NCBI GenBank assembly: GCA_966211305.1
Contig: CBIHPC010000010.1
Location: 7,443-71,442 of the forward strand
Length of the DNA: 64,000 nt
Source of the DNA: Niastella sp966211305
GTDB lineage: Bacteria > Bacteroidota > Bacteroidia > Chitinophagales > Chitinophagaceae
Direction: 5' to 3'
The notes under the pieces were generated by a model. The model saw nothing but the letters and a program-made list of their open reading frames with translations, ran no database searches and was not told the origin of the DNA. Of the stretch, positions 44,097 to 53,227 are shown one piece after another. Each line of letters opens with the position of its first letter. Position 1 is the first letter of the stretch. Both the position numbers and the translations under genes were made by a program.

Positions 44097-45430
44097 TTTT
44101 TTGCTTTAAGAGATATTTTACACACCCGATACTTCCATCAATAGTGAAACACCACAGTCAAAAAAGCGGCGCTGCAATCAGATTAGGGCTAAAGGAAAAC
44201 TGGAAGCAGTTCGCTTTGCTCGTATTGTTGAATTGTTTTGTTGGCGGTATGGTGGGCCTCGAAAGAACAATTGTGCCTTTAATAGGAACTGATGAATTCA
44301 GGATCGGTTCCAACGTAGTGGTATTTTCCTTTATCATCGCATTTGGGGTGGTTAAGGCTTTTACAAACCTGGTTTCAGGTATCCTGGCCGATAAATATAC
44401 ACGAAAGAAAGTATTGATACTGGGCTGGCTCGCCGGCCTTCCTGTTCCCTTCCTTTTGGCCTGGGGACCTTCCTGGAACTGGATCATCGTGGCTAATATA
44501 TTACTGGGAATAAGCCAGGGGCTGACATGGTCGATGACGGTAAACATGAAAATTGATCTTGTAGGACCGGCAAAAAGAGGTTTCGCTATGGGCCTGAACG
44601 AAGCTGCCGGTTATATTGCAGTAGGATCTACTGCTTTACTTACGGGTTACCTGGCTTCGCAATATGGCCTGAGGCCGCAGCCATTCTACATAGGAATTTT
44701 CTATACCATAGGGGGGCTACTATTGTCTGTACTGATCATAAAAGATACCCGTAAACATGCGCACCTCGAATCCATCTCAATCAAAAGCACTTCTTCGGGA
44801 GAAGTAGCCCATAAACCCGGCTTACTTTGGGTGTTTAAAGAAACAACTTATAAGAACAGCAATCTTTTTGCAGTTTCCCAGGCTGGTTTGATCAACAATC
44901 TTAATGATGGCATGTCATGGGGCGTATTTCCTTTACTTTTTATTGCTGCCGGTGTAAGCCTCGAAGGTGTAGGATGGATAAAGGCCATTTATCCGGTTGT
45001 GTGGGGGCTTGGCCAGATTATTACAGGCCCTTTGTCAGACCGGATAGGAAGAAAGCCGCTTATTGTGTGGGGAATGATCATTCAGGCGTTGGGGCACCTG
45101 GTTATCGGCATAGGGTCATTCCCGCCATTGACTGCCGGTTTATCGGGTTCTGTATTATTAGGTGTAGGAACAGCGATGGTTTATCCATCAATGCTTGCGG
45201 CCGTCAGTGATGCCGCGCACCCGGCATGGCGGGCATCCTCACTCGGCGTTTACCGCTTTTGGCGAGATATTGGTTATGCGGTTGGCGCCCTTATGGCAGG
45301 CATCGTAGCGAGCCTGCTGGGGATGATTTGGGCAGTGCATGTAGCAGGTATAATCACCTTTGCTTCCGGTATTGTGGTGTGGGTTAGAATGAAAGAAACA
45401 ATGACAAAAGATCAACCCGGAGTGAAATAA
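44093..45430 (+). CDS. MFS transporter coupled to narK
   Basis: 445 residues, 12 helices, with MFS loop motifs ADKYTRKKVLILGWLAGLP and GPLSDRIGRKPLIVWG. The start overlaps the narK stop (ATGA). It lacks the NarK nitrate signatures, so it is a different MFS subfamily. Genomic coupling suggests it handles nitrite, a cofactor or another substrate of the same pathway. The first ~25 residues before GAAIRLGLKENWKQF may be a loose extension. Confidence 0.85.
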   Translation: MIFCFKRYFTHPILPSIVKHHSQKSGAAIRLGLKENWKQFALLVLLNCFVGGMVGLERTIVPLIGTDEFRIGSNVVVFSFIIAFGVVKAFTNLVSGILADKYTRKKVLILGWLAGLPVPFLLAWGPSWNWIIVANILLGISQGLTWSMTVNMKIDLVGPAKRGFAMGLNEAAGYIAVGSTALLTGYLASQYGLRPQPFYIGIFYTIGGLLLSVLIIKDTRKHAHLESISIKSTSSGEVAHKPGLLWVFKETTYKNSNLFAVSQAGLINNLNDGMSWGVFPLLFIAAGVSLEGVGWIKAIYPVVWGLGQIITGPLSDRIGRKPLIVWGMIIQALGHLVIGIGSFPPLTAGLSGSVLLGVGTAMVYPSMLAAVSDAAHPAWRASSLGVYRFWRDIGYAVGALMAGIVASLLGMIWAVHVAGIITFASGIVVWVRMKETMTKDQPGVK

Positions 45431-45511
45431 CCCAATTTACGACAGACCGGTATACCTTGTTCGCTTATTATCACCTGAACTAATAAAGAAACATTGTGTG
45501 GTACAGCTTCG

Positions 45512-46873
45512 TCATTGCAATGCAACCACTTTAAACACTTTGCCGGTAGTACCCTGCGGACCGGGCCTTGAAGAAACAGCGATATAGATCTCACCGTGAT
45601 CGTCCTGGCCAAACCCGCGCAGATAATAACCTAAATTGCCGGGATAGCTGACAGGCGAAATTTTTTCATAAGTCCATGAACCCTGTATTCCGTCTTGCCG
45701 GTTAGCCAAAAAAAGTTCACCATTGGGTGTAGCAGGCGATTGAGAAAACGTTCCAAAAACATATTTGCCCTGCCATTCCTGCATACCGGCGCCGCGATAA
45801 ACATAACCGCCTATAACGCTGGTGGCCCTGCCGCCCGCGGGGTTCTGCCAGTTGTTGAGTTCTATTACCGGATCGAGCAACGGCTTACCCCGGTTATCCT
45901 GCGAGGGGCATGCCGGTAATTCATTTTTATTATCGGCTGTACTGAAACAATGCAGGCCTTCCTTCACATTCCATCCATAATTACCGCCTTTTGTTACCAC
46001 ATTGATCTCTTCCCACAAAGCTTCACCGGCGTCACCTACGATCAACTGGTGCGATCCCGCTTTATCGAACGACATGCGGTAAGGATTACGAAAACCGATA
46101 GCAAATATTTCGTCTTTACCGGGTTTGTTTACAAACGGGTTCTTGGGCGGGATGGCATATGGAGTTGCCGCATCAATATCGATACATAAGATCTTACCAA
46201 AAAAATTTGCTTCAATGTCCTGTGCATTGCCACCGCTGTTCACTGTATACCAGTCGTCAACATGACCGGGCCCGGTATCATTAGCGCCGCCGCCGTCGCC
46301 AATTGAAATGTACAGATAGCCATCATGCCCAAAGGCCAGCCCTCCCCCATTATTATTGAATTGGGGATCGTCCCACTCAAGAATCACTTTTTCCGAGTCC
46401 ATATCGGCTCTTAATACATCTGGTAAAACGGTAAACTCCGAGATCCGGCTGAGATTGTTCCAAAAGATGCCATGAGTTGGACCGCCGGGTCGCGGCGGAA
46501 GCTGGTAATAAACATAAAAGCGGCCATTGGTTTTAAATTCCGGATGAAGCGCCAGCCCCAACAATCCGCGCTCATCATATGCAGGATTCAGCGATACGAG
46601 CTTACTGCTGAGGTCGAGAAAAGGTTTGGGCCGCCTGTACCCCTTGCGGTCGATGACCCATATTTTTCCTACCTGGTCTACTACATAGAGGCGTTCACTT
46701 TGGTGTGAAGAAACCACCTGTACAGGAGAAACAAAACCCTCTCCTGCCAGTTCCAGATCTACACCGGTAAAATCGAAATGGAGTTCTTTTTGACAGGCAG
46801 TTAACAGTGCGCTTAGCAATACTATTCCGAAAGCGGTAAATGTAATTCCCGGCTGACTGATCCTCATAAGCAA
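45512..46873 (-). CDS. PQQ-type glucose/sorbosone dehydrogenase-like lipoprotein
   Basis: 453 residues, lipobox LLTAC (C27). A six-bladed propeller of the GSDH family: ERGLLGLALHPEFKTNGRFYVYY, GGGLAFGHDGYLYISIGDGGGANDTGPGHVDDW, IFAIGFRNPYRMSFD, VGDAGEALWEEINVVTKGGNYGWNVKEG and GGYVYRGAGMQEWQGKYVFG. Family members oxidise aldoses or similar sugars using PQQ in the periplasm; many Bacteroidota homologues are uncharacterised. Single gene, convergent with the MFS pair. Confidence 0.88.
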   Translation of the reverse strand: MLMRISQPGITFTAFGIVLLSALLTACQKELHFDFTGVDLELAGEGFVSPVQVVSSHQSERLYVVDQVGKIWVIDRKGYRRPKPFLDLSSKLVSLNPAYDERGLLGLALHPEFKTNGRFYVYYQLPPRPGGPTHGIFWNNLSRISEFTVLPDVLRADMDSEKVILEWDDPQFNNNGGGLAFGHDGYLYISIGDGGGANDTGPGHVDDWYTVNSGGNAQDIEANFFGKILCIDIDAATPYAIPPKNPFVNKPGKDEIFAIGFRNPYRMSFDKAGSHQLIVGDAGEALWEEINVVTKGGNYGWNVKEGLHCFSTADNKNELPACPSQDNRGKPLLDPVIELNNWQNPAGGRATSVIGGYVYRGAGMQEWQGKYVFGTFSQSPATPNGELFLANRQDGIQGSWTYEKISPVSYPGNLGYYLRGFGQDDHGEIYIAVSSRPGPQGTTGKVFKVVALQ

Positions 46874-47087
46874 GTCAATTGTATGATTAACGTTAGCAAC
46901 TTTACCAACAGGCTACATCAGCAGGGCATTGCAAGGGAGTATATTACAGATTGTATAGGGCGACAACTGTAATATACCTGCAAGGTAACAAGGTTTCATG
47001 TATAAAGTTCACCGGAGCTAAAAAAACGCGCATATAAAGGCAGTGCTTTAACCATTAAAATGGCCAGTACTGATTGATCATGATATT

Positions 47088-47606
47088 TTAATTATTCCGT
47101 TTATACCGCCACCCTTCTACCTTTTGTTTTTTTGCGGTTACATCCACTGTTGAATACGTGATGAATGCAGGTTTTAATAATGCAGCGATCTTTTCCAATT
47201 CTTCCCATGAGAGCCTGACATTGCTGTACCTTTTTGTCGAATAGGACACCTCCCTTTTGATATCGTATATGGACCAATCGTGTCCCGTCGCCTGGTAATA
47301 AGTTACGCCCGAGAGCGTAATGGTGCTGTCCCTGAATATGGTTTTAATTTCCACCTGGTCAGTGAAGGAATCGCCGCCACGGAGCGGACCGGGTTTCGTT
47401 CTCAGAATGCCCAACTCCGGGTCTTTCATGTCAATATCATACCCGCGGTCGATGAATATGTGCGCCAGCTGCAGAAATTTTCCCGAAGTATCGGCAAAGT
47501 GCAAAATGATGCGGTTGCTTTCGTTCAATACGGGCGCGGTAGTGTCCTGTGCCAGTACAGAAGTGCCGGTCATTAATAAAAAGAAGGACAGGTAAATTTT
47601 TTTCAT
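47088..47606 (-). CDS. Secreted hypothetical protein
   Basis: 172 residues with signal MKKIYLSFFLLMTGTSVLAQ. The mature part (IILHFADTSGKFLQLAHIFIDRGYDI, LGILRTKPGPLRGGDSFTDQVEIKTIFRD, STITLSGVTYY) resembles small periplasmic beta-rich proteins. No motif recognised. Single gene. Confidence 0.75.
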   Translation of the reverse strand: MKKIYLSFFLLMTGTSVLAQDTTAPVLNESNRIILHFADTSGKFLQLAHIFIDRGYDIDMKDPELGILRTKPGPLRGGDSFTDQVEIKTIFRDSTITLSGVTYYQATGHDWSIYDIKREVSYSTKRYSNVRLSWEELEKIAALLKPAFITYSTVDVTAKKQKVEGWRYKRNN

Positions 47607-48115
47607 GGTAAGTTTTGAACAAAATTACCTGCAGGTTCGGGTTAGTGTACCAAAACTTCGTTAAAGCTGTTGTGCAGCGAACTTTTTAACAATTTGATTG
47701 GTGTAAAGGTAACGGTGAGCACCCATCGTGAATGGGATCCGTTCTAAAGGATGGGTATTGTTGCGAAAGGGTTCCCGGCACGGGTGGTAAGATTTATTTC
47801 GCATACTTTCCCATTGTCACATATTTCAGATGCGCTCTGTAAACATCCACCCCTGCGGTATTTTGAAATTCGATGATCATAGCGGAGTTTATTTTATCAG
47901 GTTCAGGTTACGGCGCGGTAGCCGGCTGCGTAATGACTACCGGCAACAGGTAATATGATTTATGTTGAAAAATGATCTTTATCAGTTTGCCTGCTGAATA
48001 TGCGCAAATTGGCGTAGCTTTCAATTCAACTTTCTGCCGTGAAGCACAGCTAATGCTCTCCCCATGAAATTATTTCCCTGCTGTTCTCTTATGAATTAAA
48101 TCTAAAAGATTATTT
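47607..48115. other. 509-bp intergenic region with one FNR-like box
   Basis: Contains TGATCTTTATCA (47973-47984). No open frame, RNA or terminator of note in the rest. Confidence 0.4.
47973..47984. promoter_or_regulatory. FNR/NNR-like box
   Basis: TGAT-CTTT-ATCA, 131 bp before the SBBP-repeat gene. Confidence 0.4.
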
Positions 48116-49918
48116 ATGAGAAAGTACGAACTTCAGAAGCTGTCTTTGCTTCTTGCATCAATTCTCTTCGCTCACGCTTTTTGTCTGGCTCAATTCAAAG
48201 AAGAATGGGTAACAAGGGACCTTGTCGGAAACGACATAGCTGTTGACGACAAAGGCAACGTGTATGTAACCGGGTATGCGGTGAGCGAAGCAACGGGCAG
48301 CGACTTTGCCACCGTTAAATATAATGCCAGTGGAGTACGCCAGTGGATGGCCGTTTACGACAGTCCGGGTAGCGGTTATGGTCAGGCGTTATCAATTGTC
48401 CTCGACAAATTCGGCAATGTGTATATTACAGGGGAAAGTTCGGGTATCGGCACCGGGCTGGATTTTGCTACCATCAAGTACAATAACAATGGAGTGCAGC
48501 AGTGGGTTGCAAGGTACAATGGCCCTGCCAACGGCGAAGATGGCTCTTCAAACTTTACAGGTCCGGGCATCAGGCAGCGGATAGCGGTGGATGCTACGGG
48601 AAGCGTATATGTGACAGGACCAGGTGAAGGGTCAGGAACCGGTATGGACTATGTTACTATCAAATACAATGCAACAGGAGATCAGCAATGGGTATCAAGG
48701 TATAATGGTCCGTTAAATGGATTTGATGCAGCATTTGCGCTGGCTGTAGATGGGAACAGCAATGTGTTTGTAACAGGCAGCAGCGAAGGCATTGGGACCA
48801 GTACCGACTATGCCACGATAAAATATAATTCAGACGGTGTGCAGCAGTGGGTCGCCAGGTACAACGGCCCGGTTAACCGCGGCGATGCGGCACGAGATCT
48901 GACCATTGACGCGATTGGCAATATTTATGTAACAGGAAGTTCTGTCAGGGGGTTTATCCAATTTGAAGAAGAAGAATTTTCTATAACGAACTATCTAACG
49001 GTCAAATACAATGCAGCGGGTGAACAACAATGGGAAGCAACCTATGATGGTCCCGGCGGCCGGTATATCGTATCGAGGCCATCCGCTGTTGCCGTAGATA
49101 TGTCTGGCAATGTGTATGTAACCGGACAAAGCGGACCGAATACCGATGAAGAAGATTATGCCACAGTTAAATATGACGCAAATGGCGTACAGCAATGGGC
49201 TTCCAGGTATACCAGCACCGATTTTGACCACCGTGCATTTGCCCTCGCACTAGACGGTTCGGGCAACGTGTATGTAACCGGTCAGAGCGACGTGAATTAT
49301 GCAACAGTAAAATACAATACAAATGGCGTGCAGCAATGGGTGGCCAAAGGGAGTGAAGACCTGAATACCGGCGGCGTGGCTTATTCCATTGCAGTAGATG
49401 CTTTGGCAAATGTATATGTTACCGGCATGCCGGTGACTATTAAATACTCCCAGCCCCTGCCGGTATGCGGTAACAGAGATGCCAAAGTATTGATATGCCA
49501 TAAGGGTAAAAAAACCCTTTGCATCGGTAAGGCCGATGCCATGGACCATATAAGGCATGGTGACCAGTTGGGCGAATGCGTTGCAGAAAACATGAGCGTT
49601 GCTGCCGGCAGAAGAGCATTTTCAGACCACAGCAATAACACACCTGGCCAATTGCAGGTGTTCTGTGCTCCCAACCCTGTATCAACGACTGTGAAAATTA
49701 ATTATGCGCTGCCGGCGGGCGCCCATGTTAATATAAAGTTTTACGATATACATGGAAGGCAGATCTTAACCCTTGTAGATGCAACCAAACCAGCGGGCGT
49801 TCATATTGCGCAACTTAACGTTGAGGCACTACAGAAAGGCATATACTTCTATCGCATCACGGCTACATCGGCAATGAGAACCTGGAGCCAGACAGGCAAA
49901 TTAAGCGTTATAAAGTAA
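48116..49918 (+). CDS. SBBP-repeat beta-propeller protein with T9SS sorting domain
   Basis: 600 residues. Signal peptide to FCLAQ (~25). Seven or more ~50-55-residue repeats of the form GNVYVTGxS...DFATVKYNxxGVQQWVARYNGP (SBBP family) occupy ~35-440. A short Cys-containing segment (KVLICHKGKKTLCIGKADAMDHIRHGDQLGEC) precedes the C-terminal type A sorting domain (NPVSTTVKINYALP, KFYDIHGRQILTL, LQKGIYFYRI). It should be exported by the T9SS and attached to or released from the cell surface. Ligand unknown. Its promoter region carries an FNR-like box. Confidence 0.9.
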   Translation: MRKYELQKLSLLLASILFAHAFCLAQFKEEWVTRDLVGNDIAVDDKGNVYVTGYAVSEATGSDFATVKYNASGVRQWMAVYDSPGSGYGQALSIVLDKFGNVYITGESSGIGTGLDFATIKYNNNGVQQWVARYNGPANGEDGSSNFTGPGIRQRIAVDATGSVYVTGPGEGSGTGMDYVTIKYNATGDQQWVSRYNGPLNGFDAAFALAVDGNSNVFVTGSSEGIGTSTDYATIKYNSDGVQQWVARYNGPVNRGDAARDLTIDAIGNIYVTGSSVRGFIQFEEEEFSITNYLTVKYNAAGEQQWEATYDGPGGRYIVSRPSAVAVDMSGNVYVTGQSGPNTDEEDYATVKYDANGVQQWASRYTSTDFDHRAFALALDGSGNVYVTGQSDVNYATVKYNTNGVQQWVAKGSEDLNTGGVAYSIAVDALANVYVTGMPVTIKYSQPLPVCGNRDAKVLICHKGKKTLCIGKADAMDHIRHGDQLGECVAENMSVAAGRRAFSDHSNNTPGQLQVFCAPNPVSTTVKINYALPAGAHVNIKFYDIHGRQILTLVDATKPAGVHIAQLNVEALQKGIYFYRITATSAMRTWSQTGKLSVIK

Positions 49919-49953
49919 TATGCACCGCCTGATGAGATTCCGTTAATTAACAG

Positions 49954-49987
49954 CTGCCTGTAACAACTACAGGCAGTTCTATTTTTT
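49954..49987 (+). terminator. Rho-independent terminator
   Basis: CTGCCTGTA (49954-49962) and TACAGGCAG (49968-49976) pair exactly around ACAAC, followed by a T-rich tract. Confidence 0.85.
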
Positions 49988-50006
49988 ATCCTGATAACTG
50001 ACAGTT

Positions 50007-50831
50007 CTATCTGTTCGCAATAAATACAGGTATCTTATGATCCCTGATAACGTCTGTAACAAAGCTTTGTTTAAGCAACATCGAAAACGATGAACGGCTA
50101 TATGCCCCGCTTACCAGAATGCTGTCTTTCCTTTCGCTCATCCACAATGCAAAATATTTTTTAGGATCGATGCCAAGTTTAAAGAAAGTAAGATCAGGAA
50201 AATGCCTGCTTGCCAGTTCTTCTATATTTTGCTCATCGGGGAATGCGATCTGGTCATTGTCTTTTACAAATACCAATACCGTTTTATTATCGGTTAATTC
50301 AGGAAACAGGTAAGCGAATTGTTTTATTGCGTATACCGAAGAATCGGTTCCGTCATAAGCAAGGATGTTCTTTTCGGGAAATTGAAAATGCTCCGGCACG
50401 ATCACAACGGGACATTCGGCATCATGCACGGCTTTTTTGAGGTAACTATTCGGTTCTTCACTGCTTATGTTGTGATAAAAAGATTCGCTTCCAAGGATCA
50501 ACAGATCTGCAAACCTCGTTTCTCTCTTCAATCCGGGCAATGCAAATTCAGTTAAGTCCCTATGCACCCTGAATTCAATATGTGCCGATTCGCACAATGT
50601 ACTGAAGCGGCTGATATTCTTTTCAACCTGGGCGGCATCCTCTTCTTCAAGCATTGGTATTACCATTCCGGAAACAGCGGTAGCTGAATAACTCCATAAA
50701 TTTGAATAATCTATCAGGGGCATAAAAACCCCGGTAAGCAGTATGGGCGAAACTTCATTTATTTTCCGGGCAAACTCAAAGGCGCCTTCGCTGAAATGCG
50801 GCCCATCAAAGGCCAGCAATATCTTTTTCAT
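50007..50831 (-). CDS. Universal stress protein, tandem UspA domains
   Basis: 274 residues with two Usp domains: 1-150 (KKILLAFDGPHFSEGAFEFA ... ADLLILGSES ... AECPVVIVPE) and 151-274 (KNILAYDGTDSSVYAIKQFA ... SILVSGAYSRSSFSMLLKQSF). The second domain keeps a degraded nucleotide-binding glycine pattern. In many bacteria such proteins rise under oxygen limitation. Here TGACAATGATCA lies 87 bp before the start. Divergent from hsp20. Confidence 0.9.
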   Translation of the reverse strand: MKKILLAFDGPHFSEGAFEFARKINEVSPILLTGVFMPLIDYSNLWSYSATAVSGMVIPMLEEEDAAQVEKNISRFSTLCESAHIEFRVHRDLTEFALPGLKRETRFADLLILGSESFYHNISSEEPNSYLKKAVHDAECPVVIVPEHFQFPEKNILAYDGTDSSVYAIKQFAYLFPELTDNKTVLVFVKDNDQIAFPDEQNIEELASRHFPDLTFFKLGIDPKKYFALWMSERKDSILVSGAYSRSSFSMLLKQSFVTDVIRDHKIPVFIANR

Positions 50832-50917
50832 TTGAAATAGTGTTTATAGTTGTATTGAATAGTATAAAGTTATTTCGATATTAAGCCGGAACCAGTGACT
50901 GTGAACAGCAACAGCAA

Positions 50918-50929
50918 TGACAATGATCA
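50918..50929. promoter_or_regulatory. FNR/NNR-like box for usp
   Basis: TGAC-AATG-ATCA, 87 bp upstream of the usp start. Confidence 0.5.
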
Positions 50930-51017
50930 ACGGTCAGCCGGTGTGCCGGCTTTCTTTACGATCAAATAACCGGTTACCGTATTTAATAAAATCGAAACTT
51001 TAGATCAGATAAATACA

Positions 51018-51029
51018 TGATCCATGTCA
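51018..51029. promoter_or_regulatory. FNR/NNR-like box for hsp20
   Basis: TGAT-CCAT-GTCA, 134 bp upstream of the hsp20 start. The gap 50832-51162 holds this box and the usp box and nothing else I can support. Confidence 0.5.
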
Positions 51030-51162
51030 TTTACCAGATAACGATAATACGGCATACTGATATATCTCACACCTTCTTATGATGGCGGTCGTTCATCCGG
51101 CACTCCTGACCGTCCTAAATTCGATATATCATTATTTAATAACCAAAAAAAATGGAGGACAT

Positions 51163-51597
51163 ATGTCAACAAGAGAATTAACCAAAAGAAGTGAATCATT
51201 CCCCGCTTTCTTCGATGATTTCTTCAAACCCTGGAACGAATGGATGGGTATGGGAAGGGCATTGACAACACCGGCCGTTAATATCACCGAAAACAGGAAT
51301 CATTTTGAGATATCGGTGGCAGCCCCGGGATTGAAGAAAAACGATTTCAATATTGATGTTGATGACAACATGCTCACCATCAGCAGTGAAAAAGAAGAAA
51401 AAAAAGAAGAGAAAGACGAACGTTGTACCCGCAAAGAATACAACTATTCTTCTTTTACCCGCAGTTTTACCTTACCTGAAGATGTTATCAAAGACAAGAT
51501 CGAAGCGGTGTATGAAGACGGCGTTTTACGCATTACGCTTCCCAAAACCGAACAGGCCAAAAAAGCGGCCCTTTCAAAACATATAACCGTAAAGTAG
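51163..51597 (+). CDS. Hsp20/alpha-crystallin small heat-shock protein
   Basis: 144 residues from the ATG at 51163, which has a strong GGAGG at 51154-51158, unusual in this phylum; the longer upstream frame was rejected for that reason. The alpha-crystallin domain runs from PAVNITENRNHFEISVAAPGLKKNDFNIDVDDNMLTIS to EDGVLRITLPKTE. The N-terminal arm (FPAFFDDFFKPWNEWMGMG) is short and aromatic. It is an ATP-independent holdase. The strong ribosome site and good terminator suggest high expression. Confidence 0.95.
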   Translation: MSTRELTKRSESFPAFFDDFFKPWNEWMGMGRALTTPAVNITENRNHFEISVAAPGLKKNDFNIDVDDNMLTISSEKEEKKEEKDERCTRKEYNYSSFTRSFTLPEDVIKDKIEAVYEDGVLRITLPKTEQAKKAALSKHITVK

Positions 51598-51616
51598 GCA
51601 ATGGTCACTCACTTCG

Positions 51617-51655
51617 AGGTCCCGCCGTTTCGGTCAGGCGGGACCTTTATAATTT
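51617..51655 (+). terminator. Terminator of hsp20
   Basis: AGGTCCCGCC (51617-51626) and GGCGGGACCT (51637-51646), exact pairing, followed by TTATAATTT. Confidence 0.85.
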
Positions 51656-51904
51656 AAATAATTTCCTATGCGTGGTTCCTATAAAATGCTGACGATCCGG
51701 GGCATCAGCCGACATATACAGGAAAATTAACTTCGATCAAATTGCAATTAAAAAAGCCGGAAAATAAACATATAACTGTTTGCATATACGCAATGATGGC
51801 AAAATTATTTCCGCAATCACAATCACACCTGACAAAAGTCATATGCGAACAAAATCACATTGAATATCTTCATTGAGGTTTTTCATAGGATATTGGATTA
51901 AGAC

Positions 51905-51932
51905 GAAGCTGGATTTCTATCCGGCTTCTTTC
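51905..51932 (+). terminator. Hairpin, possible terminator of an unannotated short transcript
   Basis: GAAGC.GGA (51905-51913) pairs with TCC.GGCTTC region (51920-51928), followed by TTTC. No gene ends directly before it, so it may mark a small RNA or decayed gene in 51660-51900. A 27-codon frame there (start near 51797) is too short to accept. Confidence 0.35.
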
Positions 51933-51986
51933 AAAAAACGACAAATTGGTGTTTTCATATAGGACCTCAAACGGGATGTATAAGAA

Positions 51987-52017
51987 AACCGGTGCACCAT
52001 GCACCGGTTCTGTTTTT
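51987..52017. terminator. Bidirectional terminator
   Basis: AACCGGTGCA (51987-51996) and TGCACCGGTT (52000-52009) are exact complements, with A-rich sequence on the left and a T-run on the right. It ends the SDR gene on the minus strand. Confidence 0.75.
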
Positions 52018-52033
52018 AAAAGACCGGGAGCGA

Positions 52034-52795
52034 TCAACCTGCTATCCAGCCGCCATCAACAGGCATCGAATGGCCTGTAACAAAGGAAGCCGCATCGGAA
52101 CAAAGCCACATTACGGCTTCGGCCACTTCTTCCGGTTTACCCATTCTGCCAACAGGCTCCATGTCAACAAATTGCTTTTCTGCTTCTTTATCAAGGCCGG
52201 TTATACGATCGATCATGTCGGTATGAATTACACCGGGGCATACCGCATTTATCCTTATCTGTTGTTTCGCGTTTTCCAGCGCAGCGGTTTTGGTTAGCCC
52301 CACTACCCCGTGTTTACTTACAACATAGGCGGGAAGCCCGGGAAACCCTATTAACCCGGCAACAGAGGCACAGTTCACGATAGCGCCTTTTCCCTGCTTC
52401 AGCATTGCGGCGATCTCATATTTCATGCAAAGCCAGATCCCCTTCAGATTGATGTTAATGGTCTTATCCCAATTCTCTTCCGTACATTCATGGGTATTGG
52501 CAGTGGCGCCTTCTATGCCTGCATTATTAAATGCAAAATCGAGCCGGCCATATGTTGAAATGGCTTTTTCAACCATTGCTTTCACTTCATCGTTTTTCGA
52601 TACGTCACAACTTACAAAGATCGCCTGTCCCCCAACTGATCTTATCTGTTTCAATGTATGCTGCTCTGGATCTTCGAGCCAGTCGGCAATTATTACTTTG
52701 GCCCCCCGGGCTGCAAAAGCAACGGCGGCAGCCCGGCCTATCCCAAAACTGCCGCCGGTAACAATGGCTGTTTTTCCTTCAAATATCGTATCCAT
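52034..52795 (-). CDS. Short-chain dehydrogenase/reductase (classical SDR)
   Basis: 253 residues with TGGSFGIG (nucleotide binding; residues 13-20), NNAG, and the catalytic Ser/Tyr/Lys set in NCASVAGL...YVVSKHG. The Asp in IIADWLE after the second strand favours NAD(H). Similar to glucose 1-dehydrogenase / 3-oxoacyl reductase-like enzymes; the substrate is not determinable. It has its own FNR-like box 61 bp upstream and a terminator downstream, so it is monocistronic within the stress cluster. Confidence 0.9.
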   Translation of the reverse strand: MDTIFEGKTAIVTGGSFGIGRAAAVAFAARGAKVIIADWLEDPEQHTLKQIRSVGGQAIFVSCDVSKNDEVKAMVEKAISTYGRLDFAFNNAGIEGATANTHECTEENWDKTININLKGIWLCMKYEIAAMLKQGKGAIVNCASVAGLIGFPGLPAYVVSKHGVVGLTKTAALENAKQQIRINAVCPGVIHTDMIDRITGLDKEAEKQFVDMEPVGRMGKPEEVAEAVMWLCSDAASFVTGHSMPVDGGWIAG

Positions 52796-52856
52796 GGTAA
52801 TCTTTTTTGGTGATTCAATTATATCCGAATTTACCCATGCGGTAAGCCGGAAAGAA

Positions 52857-52868
52857 TGACAGCCATCA
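52857..52868. promoter_or_regulatory. FNR/NNR-like box
   Basis: TGAC-AGCC-ATCA upstream of the SDR gene. Confidence 0.5.
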
Positions 52869-52895
52869 TAATACAGGCTGATTGTAACAGCGAGT

Positions 52896-53027
52896 TTATT
52901 TTCCCACGTATTTACTTACGGGTTCTATTAACTCGTCAGCATCGAATGGCTTTATGATACCATCATTGGCGCCGGCCGCCAGGCAGGGATCAATCCATAC
53001 TGTGACATCCATCAGAAGTAACAGGCT
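52896..53027 (-). pseudogene. Receiver-domain relic (C-terminal end of a response regulator)
   Basis: The minus-strand frame reads SLLLLMDVTVWIDPCLAAGANDGIIKPFDADELIEP and VSKYVGK then stop. GANDxxxKPFDxxEL is the conserved end of CheY-like receivers. The phospho-acceptor region is lost and no start is available. The rest of the 52796-53227 gap has no other supported feature; TGACATCCATCA at 53003 lies inside this relic and is not counted as a box. Confidence 0.55.
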
Positions 53028-53227
53028 ATGAGATGAGTCATGATGCTGCTTGACGGCTCTCACTCATCATATTTTTAAATTTAAAAAAATGAAAAAATCA
53101 TGAATATCATTATTGCATCTCCCCATGCTGAAGCCGGCAAGATACCGGAATCGCTTATACGTAATAAATTCACTCATCTCGGGAAAATATATCACAGGAT
53201 CGAATACTGTAAAGTTGTATTGCTTTG

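Noticed and set aside
53003..53014. A twelfth TGAY-N4-RTCA match (TGACATCCATCA)
   Set aside because: It lies within the receiver-domain relic and precedes no gene, so it was treated as chance.
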